Shown here piece by piece: positions 23,059 to 34,266 of a stretch of DNA of 64,000 nt. Every line of letters starts with the position of its first letter. The stretch's first letter is position 1. The notes under the pieces are model-generated. The model saw nothing but the letters and a program-made list of their open reading frames with translations. It was not told the origin of the DNA and ran no database searches. The stretch lies in NCBI RefSeq assembly GCF_910592395.1, contig NC_088310.1, positions 19,165,501 through 19,229,500 on the forward strand, given 5' to 3'. A program made the translations under genes and the position numbers. The stretch comes from Lineus longissimus (Eukaryota > Nemertea > Pilidiophora > Heteronemertea > Lineidae).

Positions 23059-23215
23059 TCAGAATCGAGATCTTCAATCAAAATGACGGAAGTATTTGAG
23101 TGTTGGAGAACTAACTTCCAAATTGTCGATGTTAACTGACCAAGCCTCGTTCTCGGAACATTACCAGGTCTACTGCTCAAATACTTCGTCATTGATTGAA
23201 GAATCTCGATTCTGA
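23059..23215. repeat. Near-perfect foldback, ~40-base arms, 75-base loop
   Basis: The left arm 23059-23100 and right arm 23176-23215 are reverse complements that differ only by three small length changes (1, 2 and 1 base), with no substitutions. The loop is 23101-23175. Candidates are a recent inverted duplication, a small foldback transposon, or a structured RNA in the long PPM1 3' region. No family recognised. Confidence 0.75.
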
Positions 23216-23951
23216 CTTGATTACTACATGACTGATGAATCATTTTACAAAGCAAGGCAGCAATACCGTGCTAGTACTTATCTAGTTTCAAATCTTGAGA
23301 ATAAATTTAGAACTAATATCAAGCACTGTTAGCAAACATCTGTGCAGAGTCGTAGTTTTGTCGATGTTTATAAAGGTAATTTGAGAGGCAAAACAAATGA
23401 TGTTACATTCCAACTCAGGGGAACCAATCAATAGAACCAGACTCTAAAAGCCTTTATACCAAACCCAAACAAATTGTCACAATCTAGTTTATATAGGGTG
23501 GCTTAAGTTGATCTTAGAGTCTCTTCCAAAACTCAAAAGAAGATGTACCAGGATCATCAAATTGAATTCCAACTAATTTCTCTTTCATTACAGATTTTCA
23601 GCCTTTTTATTTTATTTGGAAAATAGGCATCCATTCTATCGATGCACGGTATAATACATTCATAAGGACAAAAGAAAACTAACAAAATATCCTACACTAT
23701 CTAGGCTTGACAAGCCTAAGACTATCTGAATGTTGCTGTACACACTAAAGACTATAGATTCAGATATGTCTGTGGTGAATTATTAATCTGTGCACACAAG
23801 ATTACTCTACATAGAAATTTGTGACATTGTTTCCGACTTAATTATTTCGCCTCATTTATACAGAACGTTCAAGAACCTGCAGTGATGTGACGATGCTCCG
23901 AGCCAAAAAAACTGAAAAATTATCAAATGTGAAGACGTTGGTCTTAGAACT

Positions 23952-24070
23952 GCCCTCACTTGGAAAGAATGCCTCAAAAATGCTTATATTTTGGTCCGAT
24001 TTTAAAAATTCAAAGTTCTTTAGAGAGCTAAGGCATAGATCTTTTCTTTCTGCTGCCAAATCAAAACTTT
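23952..24070 (+). repeat. Dispersed repeat, copy A (see 49961)
   Basis: This starts GCCCTCACTT and shares a collinear series of words with 49961-50083: TGCCTC, TTTGGTCCGA (TTTTGTCCGA in the other copy), AAAATTC-AAGTTCT, GAGAGCTA-GGCATAGA, and TTTCTGCTG. Same strand, roughly 70-75% similar by eye. Family unknown. Confidence 0.65.
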
Positions 24071-24550
24071 TTACATGAAGAGAAAAACGGCAATCCTCCC
24101 GAGATGTCTCATCCCTGCATCACGCAAACTTGGGATTCTTATTGCAGCGATGGATGCTAGTATCAAAGAAAACTTATAATCAAAGAAAGTATTCTGGCTA
24201 AACTTAAAACAAAGCAGAGCTATCTTCAGGGTTACTCGCAACCAAATTCAAACACTATTTTGCAACTATTTTTGTTGACTACTTCGAAAACCCAAATCAA
24301 ATTTCAAGTCCTAAGGCAGCATCTAGGTATGAGCAGTTGAACAGTTGGCACAAAAGAAACTCGACCTACAATCTTCTTCAACTTATTTCACTAACTTTAT
24401 ACTTTATGTTAGAATAATATGACAGACCACAGAAGACAAAATGTATCCAGAGAACGTGTAGCAATTAGTCATTAAGACAAAATATACAATCAACACATCA
24501 ACACATACAAATGTCATCATCATCCTCCTGCAATCTTGGTCAACAAAGCA

Positions 24551-24725
24551 TGAAATACAATGAAACCTTCCTAGGCGGTCACCTCTGTGTAAGGGACAGC
24601 AATTTTGGTCTCAAAGATGCAATATCTACACAATATGATATCTGTAATCAGGACACCTCTCCATTTAGAGCAGTTGCACTCATAAGTCCCAACGCTGTAC
24701 TTAATAGAGAGGCTCTACTGTACAG
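24551..24725. repeat. Dispersed AGAGAGG/GGACACC repeat, copy 1
   Basis: It carries the words GAAACCTTCCTA, AATTTTGGTCTC, CAGGACACCTCTCC and TTAATAGAGAGGCTCTACTGTA. These also occur in related order at 38296-38422 and 40281-40420. A short degenerate piece near 11940-12000 (CAGAGAGGTTCTACTGTAG) may be another. This is a common type of degenerate interspersed repeat in invertebrate introns. Confidence 0.5.
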
Positions 24726-27580
24726 CATATCATAGTGCTGACACGCATGCGGTGTCTTTCACTGTGACCTCCGACAGAGCCGCGATGATACCGCGACTGA
24801 TCGCACTTTCACAAAGCGGCAACCGCATTCCATTCAAAATCATGATGTGTTGTCATGGCGACGTCGCAGCAATTGAAATCACTCATTTGCAGAGCCCTTT
24901 TGTTGCAAAATTAATCAAAAATGTCTTAAACAAAGTGGTTGCCATTCCTGCAACCAGAACCTGCTCATTTCAAACTTACATTTGTCAGATAAACTATTTC
25001 TACAGCGGCGCTGCGCCTCTGCAGATTTTCATTACTCTATATTTATAACTAAAGGTAAAAATGGCAGAGGCTTTGTGCACAAGGGAATGAATTTTGCTCT
25101 AGGAAAACTCAGCCAACCAATAAGTGTTATTTGGAAATGGGAATTCAGCTGCCATACTACAACCATGAACCACATGGAGTCGGAAGAACAAAAATTTATA
25201 TACCCGACAGAGTGCTTCGTTTTTGCGTCCTTTTTGGTGGAATATGCCTGAATATTACATGTTAGTAATTCATATGTAAGTTTTTAGTATGGCAGTTCTT
25301 GTTGCGTCAATGATCTGTTAAAGGAACACTGGTAAATGAGGCGGGGACAAGGCATTACAACAACAGCTAGGCCTTTTTTACTACAAATATGTTAGAGGTT
25401 GTTTATTTAGTCCGTACGCACAATCTCCCGATTTTTCAGTTTCCAATCCCCTTTGTGCCCTGGGGCAGGAAGTTTTCTGTACTATCATTTCGCCAGTTGT
25501 GCCAAAGTCAATCAGTGAAGTCCCCAGACCTTGAAAATACAATTTTTGCCGAAATTAATTCTATTCCAGATAAACACCTGGTCCAGGACGGAAATATAAC
25601 AATCCTGAATAAGTTTCAACCCGAACAATGTGTTGCTCATACCTGACAATAACAAGAAGAAAGGATACCCTTGAAAATTGGCGCAAGGGGAATTAAAGTG
25701 ACCTTATCCTGGCATTTTGGTAGTGACTCTGATCTCACAGGTCCAATTCCAGATGAACGGAAATTACAATAGAACACCACGGAATCTCTCTCCGTGAAAC
25801 CCTGCCATTATAAATATGGTTTTTAAGCACCTCCGTTATGATGGGTCATGTTGGCCTCAACTACATTTGTAGGCCCTTTTGGGAAGAAAAAGAGGTAGAC
25901 AACAACAGCCTTTCTTAGTCCACAAAAAGATTTTGGTGATATGAATGTCAGGAAAAGAGCACTTTTAAGGCAAGCAGAAGCTGAGGAACACCCTACAGGA
26001 CAAAGCCACCCAGAAGCTGAAACCATGAGCCACAACCATCATCGTCTTAACCTTCCTTTTCAACAACCAAAGCCTATAAAACATACAATATAAGGGAACT
26101 TTCTCTTGATTACATATGATAAGACGTTGTACACCATTCCGACTCTCTTTCTACAACAGATGATGAGCTTTTGGTAAATATTGTGGGATCCCCCCCCGGT
26201 ATCGTCCGATGTGTCACATCATTTCAACTAGGGTAGACCTTTTGTTGTCACATGTTGTTTGTTGAGAAAGTGGGGGTCGGTACGGTATGCAAACTCTCGA
26301 ATAACACAGACGTACACTGCTTCTTTTTCCAACAGCCTAGAGATTTTCAGAAATGCACCAAAGATGTTTTGCTGATCTATTTCTAAAAGCAAATGCTAGG
26401 TGATCCAGATTTTATTTCCAAATAGATGATGTTTAAATGTAAGGAGCCACAGACCAAATTTTCATTAAAATAAAACTGCCCCTTCTTTGAAAGCCACTCA
26501 ACCCCTCAACTAACAATTTGCAATATGAGCTTTGTACAATGTAGACAGCAGTTTATTTCCCCTCTCCTACCAGCCAGGTCACCCACCAGTGCCGTCAACA
26601 AGAAACTAATCAACTAGATTCAGAAGAAGCAGGAAAGGCTAAGAAGAAATCTTATGTTTTACGGAGGAACTACAGCTAAGATCAAACTAACCTTTTAATC
26701 ATTGAAACAGAATAAATATGTCCATATTCAGTTTACAAGTGTCACAACAAAATTCATCATTCATTGGTTCAGAATTTACAAACAAGATAACTGAACTAAT
26801 TGTATACACAATGCATTTGCAAGATTTATACACAAATGACAGTAAACATTTTATTTACACCTTGAGCCAGGCACTCGGACATGGTTGGTTCTAGAACATT
26901 GTCGGTACTCGGCTGAATTGGGAGGTGGGGATGACTTACAAAAATGTACATGCAGGAGCGTATGTGATAGTAGTTTTTCAAAGAGGTAATTAATTTCAAG
27001 CAGCCATCGCATTTTTACAGCATCTGTTTGAATATAAACTGTACAAAGGTGTCCTGGAAGTTCTGAAGCCATGCCAGTCAATCTCAAATCTCCACGCCAG
27101 TTTAGCTCACTCAAGCTGGCTGCACTATACTTAGAACTGAAGACTTCTTCCTTCTGAGGATAAGGATCTTCCTTCTGAAGAATAGGCAGAGTAAACCCCA
27201 TGAGTTGACCCAAACTAACTTGGAAAGACCCACACAATGATGCAACCTCCCCACCTCGATGGACAGCAACTAGTGAACATTTCGATAGGGAGAAAAGATT
27301 GGAGTACCCTACGACAACAATGTTTCGGGCTTCCGTCTCAATTGCGACAATATTAGTGTCCTTCTTTCAAGGCTTGTATGAAGAAAACATAAATTGGCAT
27401 CAGAATGGCATTCAGAATCAAGTCTCATTTCAACTTTACATGCAAATATGGTCTATTCATAAAGATTTTGTTCGCACCAAATGGGTATTCTTGAATGTAT
27501 ACTGAAGTGCAGTGACCAGTACGTTGCGCTCAAGACCTATAGGCTGAAAATTAAGGGCATAAGACTTCTGGATGCAATCT

Positions 27581-27586
27581 TTTATT
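27581..27586 (-). promoter_or_regulatory. Candidate poly(A) signal of PPM1
   Basis: AATAAA on the minus strand lies about 106 bases beyond the candidate PPM1 stop codon (27692-27694). It supports, but does not prove, the terminal exon proposed there. Confidence 0.35.
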
Positions 27587-27691
27587 TTGTTTGTTTTTTT
27601 AAACTTGGCCAGGATAACAATATGGAAGTCCTCGCTCCAGGACAGTCAAGAAGACTCTAGCAATCCGCTCCCCGTATAACCACTGGAAGGC

Positions 27692-30600
27692 CTAACTCAT
27701 CATTTCCTTCTTTTGTGACTGAAACGAAGCAAATCATTGAATTTTTCATCATAGATGGGACGATATTGGAGCCTGATGATATCTTGAATACATACATGTC
27801 CAGACCACTGGCAATCCTAGTTGGAGCTGCCGTTATCATTCTGAAACAGACGATTCACAATGAGCTTGATAAATATTGTGTAATAATCATCATTAAAAAC
27901 TATTACCTTCGACAAGTATAGATTAGAGACTTGTCTTTGATCACAATCTTGATAGTCAATCATCATGAACTCAAATCTCTACAGACAGCATAAGGCAACC
28001 TCGAGTCAGTGCCAGCCAGCACTGTATTGTGCACCCCATGTTCCAACCTCAAAAACAGTGCTTACTATGTTACCAGTCCAAAGTGTTTTACCATGCTCTT
28101 GGGTTTGTCTACCATGGAACCCCCATGGTTCCCATAATGAATGAGCTGCTGACCGTCATATTGTGACTCAGAATTTTGCATAAAATTCAATGGGAACTTT
28201 CATTTGTTATGAATCAGGAAACCACCACTGTTTAAGATTTTTACTCCACAAAATACAATGCAGATTTAGCAGAGTTTTACCACATTCATTTTAGATTCAG
28301 GGGGTGTTTTTAGTAACTCAATGGTTACTGGGAGGACATCACACACTTACCATACTAGGATCAATGCGACGCAACTTCATGAAGACTGCTTCAGTATATG
28401 TACGCCTGCAAAGCAATACATTTTAAGAACTTTAAAATAGATCAGAAGACTACCCACATCACGCACTGAAAATGTCTGATTGTTATGATAATTATCAAAT
28501 TTTCTTTGAACAACCTGAGTTGATAATGATAAGCAGGTTGAGTCACTTACTAACTTTATTCGCCTACACGATTTAGATTAGCCGATTGTAAATCATTGAA
28601 ACCAAAGCTTCAACGACGAGATGAAGGAAAGTGCCCGAGGCGTGAGGGGTTGCATTTCAATCATACACTTACTACACATGTACATTTGTACCATATCCAT
28701 GCTAACACACAGTAAATGATAGCGCCGAACACATTTGGTATCTAGACACAACGGATATGTTGTTTTAAATTATTATGATTATGAGCGAAGAAACCTCACA
28801 TTTGTTATAAATACTTGTGTATAGCGTATTGTTTTTGTCGAGTAAATCGTTTGGCATAGATAGGAGGAAAAACAACAGAAGGTCAATTTTCCCATGTATG
28901 TCGACTTACTTTGAAGCGAACCCGCCACCTGGAGGCAACCCTTCAATTGGATCTTTCGTTACTTCAGTCCAAACCGTTGAAAAGTCAAGATCAGCATCAT
29001 TTGCGTCAACACAAGCTGAAAAGAGAATGGTTACCCTTTAATAATGGTGATAATTTATATAGAAATGTCTGCTAAACATGCTAAATTAGAGATACGGCGT
29101 CATGCAATGAGAACCCCAAGTATCTTATAGTTATATTCTGAGAAGTTGATTGGAACATACTTCTTTTGATGTTTCAGATGGAACACTGAACTGTGATGAT
29201 TTAAATTAGACATCTTTATTTGACTCGGCTGAACTCGGATGTTCAACGCAATGCTTGGCCGTCACAATGATTAGTGCATACAAATAGGCCTTTCACATCA
29301 TTAATCACACTGAATAAACATTGCAGCACTAAATGTAACATTGCCAATTCTTCCTGCCCTAAGTGCGATTGGATGTGGTCTGATTACCCATGTTCATGCA
29401 CGGAAAGCCGCAAGTGTGGAACATCACTTTGTATTGGAGTTAACTGATTTAAATACCATAGTCTAGATAGAATTAGAAAAGGAAGCACATCTATACTTAT
29501 CTTCTATCTGTCTACGAATTCAAGAATCGGATCATTTTTTTAAACTCTATAGAGTTTCAGCCAAAAATTTGGCGATACCAACCTTGTACTTTATCTGCTA
29601 TCTTTTTGTCCAGCTCTTTCTCTTTCTGCAAAGCTTCTGGTGTAACTTTAGGTGCATTCGCAAATGTCACCAAGACAATGCTCATATTATCTCGGCTTCC
29701 CTGCAATCGAAATCGGAAACAACTGCTTTAAAGATATTGTGACAGATGGCCATAGTTTGACCTGCAGCCACAGCAAAAAAGACTTCAAAACAGATTTAAC
29801 ATCTTTACAGACATTTCCCTCTGGCCTGCATTAAAAGTTTTTTCTTCCGTTGAACAGTTTCATCCGGGTGATTCATTGGTGATTTATAATCATGATCTTG
29901 AGGGGAAGTTCTTGAAGGCATTAAGAGACACATTTACATCAAGCATGCCGTCTATTTTGAACCCCGTCCCATACAAAACTTTAGGTATCAAGATCATTTT
30001 GCCAAACAAAATGTTTGTACAGCATCCCTAGTGGCAGTTTACTTTGATACTCCATTTTGCTAACAATGAACAGGTGGTAGTTTGAAGACAGCGACCAAGT
30101 CAGTCCAGCTAAAACTGGCCGAGTATCAGGATATATATCTTTCTGGACCGATCCCAACTGGGCCAACCGGAAGTAAACACTGAATGAAATCATAGCTATA
30201 AATATCCTATCATTCATAGGGGTCGCAGGTAAATGAAACAAGATTGCACACATCAATCTTTTTTCTAAATTGCGCAATATCACAAGGCACTGTCTGGACA
30301 TTTCAAGCCCAGACATGCTTTATCTAGTCTTATGAAAATGAGAACAGAGTGAGAAGCCTTTATCATCATTTGTATGATTAGCAGAAGAACTGCAGTGAGA
30401 ATTTTCCAGCTGTATCTTTCATTGCTCCACAGTAATGCCATAAAACTTTTAAAAAGCCCCCATCCCCTCAAAAATTCAAATTGCTACCCTACATGTAGCT
30501 TGATGGCCACGATGAGCCTTCGCAATTGCGTGTATCCAGATAGTAAAAAAAAGATACCTAGGAATAAGTACATGTACTGGTACTGCATCTATTTTCAAGC

Positions 30601-31845
30601 CATTTTCCCCTGACCCCTTCAATTCAACATACAAAATCACAGAATTATGTTTTTAAAAGGCGATCCTCACACCTTTCAAGTTTAACTATCAAGACAGTAC
30701 TGTACACCAGTTTCATAGAAAGATTTTGTGACAATAACAACAACCTACAATCGTCATACAATTCATAATTTACTCAGAAATTATTTTAATTGAAGAAGGC
30801 ACCCAACAGTGGCAGACAAAGTCCTAAATAAAACACCTACGTCAATGTGATTGTGGCCCCCTCAAAGGATGTAGGTCGATTGTATCAAACATCATTGACA
30901 TGAACAACAGAGTAGAATTTGCACTGTTAGTGCTTTCTTGTTTCAAAACTGAAAAAGACCGCTATACCATTAAGTTTTACACGAGTATGTGCAAAGTGAA
31001 TAAGTCCTTACCTTATGTAAACAAGTATCCACAACCTGATTACATACATCTTTTAAATCGTCAGTCACCATTAACCTACTGGTTATTAAGTCACAAAGTT
31101 CTTGGTTTGACATTACATCCCATATGCCATCACAAGCTAATACAACAAATTCATCTTGTTCCGCACTACGAGTCTTTATGGTGATCTCTGGTTCCGGTGA
31201 CACTAATTGCTCAGTAGGACCCATCTTAGACGCATTTTTATATTCGAAATCGCCCAAGGCCCTGGACACTGCCAATGAACCATTAACACGCTGGATCATT
31301 ACACTGCCACCTGCCTTTTGAATGCGGTTTTTCTCTTCGGGGAGAACCGGTTTATGGTCCGTGGTATAATGCACGGCTTCTTTATTTCTACAAAGGACCG
31401 CTCGCGAGTCGCCACAGTTTGCAAAGTAGATTTGAGTGGGCGAGACCAATACACAGATAGCAGTAGACCCACTCCTGTCCTCTCCTCCAGAATCGGAGTT
31501 CTTTTCCCTCAGCAAAGCGTCCATGTTCAGAAAACCCGTATAAATCCCTAGTTTTACTTCATCCTGGTTCTCACCTGGACTGTTAATACTTTTGAATGGT
31601 TCGCTTTTTAAGATCTGCTGCAGAAGATCAGAAGCACAGAAATCGGACACTTTGCCACCGGCATGTCCATCAAACACGCCAAAGAAAGACCAATCATTGA
31701 ATGGGCCCAAACCGGTTACTGCACTATGGGCATCCTCCATCTCCACTCTCCAGCCCTGCATGCTCGCCAGGCCATAATGAAGACCATTCCCTTCACCTGC
31801 CTCATTGTGCTTTTCTGTTTTCGGTTTGTCTAAGAACGCTCCCAT
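27692..31845 (-). CDS. PPM1A: PP2C-type protein phosphatase, PPM1A/PPM1B orthologue
   Basis: Coding exons, minus strand: 31845-31012, 29700-29583, 29015-28910, 28405-28351, and a tentative terminal exon 27718-27692. The first exon holds the whole metal-dependent phosphatase fold up to the last motif: [17 protein letters not shown] (metal-binding Asp), [53 protein letters not shown]. Exon 2 supplies GSRDNMS, the conserved Asp-Asn metal site. Exons 3-4 form the helical C-terminal domain ([18 protein letters not shown]). With the tentative exon (SQKKEMMS then stop) the length is 379 aa, against 382 in human PPM1A. Vertebrate PPM1A/B dephosphorylate MAPK, SMAD and IKK targets. An untranslated upstream exon is implied by an acceptor at 31882 (CTTTCAG). 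The last exon rests only on phase, a good acceptor and length, so the 3' boundary may be wrong; the first four exons are secure. Confidence 0.9.
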
Positions 31846-31881
31846 GTTGATATCCTGAGACCATTAATTTTTTTCTATAAC

Positions 31882-34266
31882 CTGAAAGTATAACATGATA
31901 ACAATAATAGAAATTGACGAATTGTAGCTGTAAATATAATCAGCTTGCATACATGATAACTAGAACTAAGAAGAGGTTTAGGTAGCCTCAAAAGTAAACT
32001 TTACTGTATTCATCTATCCTCCTGCTTTAAGTCAGATAGAATTGAGCTTTATTATTACCGAATACTAAAGTATTCTTTTAGCCATTGCGTCAAGAGGTGC
32101 ACACTGTGCTCCTCTGAGATAGGCTCTTTGCCAGAGTATGGATTGGGACTGGCTGTGCCTCAATCCACAATCTTTCAATCACCTTGTAGGATGCTCTTCC
32201 ACCACTGTGCCACTGTGCTCCCCCTGCCCCATGTGATGTCATTGTTATCGTTTTCACCACCCTCATTTTGGTTTGCACAACTCAACTCGCATACGCAATG
32301 TGCTCAGCTGGGTGGAACTGGAGGATTTAACAATCATACAATGCTTCCTCCTTTGAACCAACCATTGAACCAAGACCCGAGGAAAATGAGCAACTGACTA
32401 GGGGCCTTCTGTGTATCCCTGTGTGCGAGATATCTCAGCAACAATTCAGGTGGGCAGGATGAATACTATACTACTTAACATGTATAATTTTGTGACCATT
32501 CGGTCACATGAGTCGGAGAACAAAAAATGACAGTTTTTTAGCTTATCAGTAGGCCTATCAGTATCACAAAACTCAGGAACACGATGAAATAATGATAAAT
32601 ACGTCTGCAAAGACGCCTTTGAATCTTTTTAGGTCAAAACCGGTCTTGAATAACTTTAAAGGAATGCAGTGCCAAGCCTGGACATGCCCGCGGACATCCC
32701 CCGCGAACTGGCCTATGGCTTATCTGGCAATCTGCGATCTGGAGCAAGCGAGTTGCCAGTTGGTAGGCAAGCGCCAACATACGTGTATACATGCATAAAT
32801 GTACAGTAAACACCAGGCTGGAAATTTCCAAATTTAACATCACAAACTCGGTGAATATGATCGTCACAGAATTTGCTCAAACGCAGAACAAAGCAGATTG
32901 ATAGGATTCTAAACACACCTTAGATTGAATTAAACTGCATGCTATTTTATGTTTTTTTCACGCCGAAATTATGAAATTACCATCACTGCAAATAGAAAAA
33001 TTGATAAAACGAAAGATGCTATGGCGGCCTCTACTACCGACTGGGCATGCGCCATTGAAATATCCCGTATGTGTACTAAAAATAGAGGTCACGTCATCTT
33101 TGCCCAATGAGTGACATCGGCAATAGTAGCGGGAAATTTAAAAATGCTTATATAAAAGCGGGTCAGAATTATCTGGTTTCATATCAAATTATGTCAATGA
33201 ACTATCTTATGACCTTTGACATGGATGTCAATGACCAAATCTATTATCTTGTTTTGTTGGCCTACATTATATGAATGAGTGTCTCGAGTATAACTTATTT
33301 ATGTAGTTGCTACTAAATCAGGCCTAATTCATTCTTGGGCTATACTGTATAAAATATATCAAGATGAACATCACTGTCCAGTCATCAAATCCACTTTCTA
33401 TCAAAATCTCTGATTCCGACTCATATAATTATAAGTACTGAACTGAAGTCACTGAACAGTCATTGCCTCCTCCTAATAAATGAAATAAATTGGTTGGTTG
33501 TTTTCCACTTCTCTTCTTTTTTGCCTTCCTTTTCAATAATGAAATAAAAACTTTCGCACACCAGTGCACAATGGTCAACGCATTGATTAGCCCTAGTAGG
33601 AGACTGAAATTAAGGTAAACCTAACAAATGTGTCTCCTCAGCTGAACCCAAGTCTCCAGTCACAATCACTCACTACTGTGTCTCCCTCTGTCCAACTATC
33701 CCTAGAGGTAAGTCCAGGGAACCTCTGTTATGAGTGAATGGAGGAGACTTGTGAAAGAGTCTAGTTCAGTATCTAAATGTTTTAACCATTTCTCATCACC
33801 TTACAACCTGTTTCTCACAGTTACATCTCAAGTTGCCCAGAGTCCCCTCTTGGTAATCTTTAGCATTCACTCTGCACTTGGAGGTCGATTCCCTTGGGAG
33901 TACTCCTCCCCGCCTCCAAAGCGGGATGAGTTTTTGTATGTCACTACAGTTAGGCACCAATTAGGTTTATTGGCCTGGTGACTCTGTCTTGCCCCAAAGA
34001 TAATTGACAACCCAAGTCAGTATTTAAACTAACTCCCGGAGGTCCAACAGTTTTAACCCACCTGAGCTCTCTTCCAACACAACCCGTGTCTCATTAGTTC
34101 CACTGCAACATCATACAAGTTTCTCGGAGGTCGGCATAACCAACTGACTTGCCCTCTCAAAGGCTGGACCCATCTGTCATCAGCCACAACCAATCCAGGA
34201 ATTAGAATCTCCGATCCATATCATCAAATGAGGGTGTTTGAAAGACAAGTTTCAATTTTCAGGAAT
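31882..34266. other. PPM1 5' region and spacer downstream of pecanex
   Basis: This should hold the PPM1 untranslated first exon and promoter. A likely promoter zone is 33000-33180, with ATGGCGGCCTCT (a YY1-type word), TGACATCGG and CGGGAAATTTAAA near TATATAAA-like sequence, but this is a guess. No convincing coding exon was seen; a tRNA-derived SINE lies at 32055-32228. Confidence 0.45.
32055..32228 (-). repeat. tRNA-derived SINE
   Basis: On the minus strand it begins GGGAGCACAGTGGCACAGTGG, like a tRNA acceptor/A-box. It continues through an anticodon-like middle (AGAGCATCCTACAAGG) to GATTGTGGATTGAGGC, a decayed B-box (cf. GGTTGTGGGTTCGAGTC). An unrelated body follows, ending AATAATAAAGC. 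This is the usual layout of tRNA-headed SINEs. No intact tRNA gene is present. Confidence 0.5.

Larger units (their letters stand above)
20630..27691. other. Gene-poor stretch between the convergent RDH and PPM1 genes
   Basis: No convincing coding exon was found on either strand. It holds the RDH 3' UTR on the left, possibly a long PPM1 3' UTR on the right, and several repeats listed separately. Short open frames here (such as 21680-21973 plus, 24511-24735 plus and 26851-27237 minus) have no recognisable motif and do not join to neighbours. Confidence 0.6.

Noticed and set aside
26851-27237. 128-codon minus-strand open frame
   Set aside because: No recognisable motif, no splice partner in phase with PPM1, composition like its non-coding surroundings.
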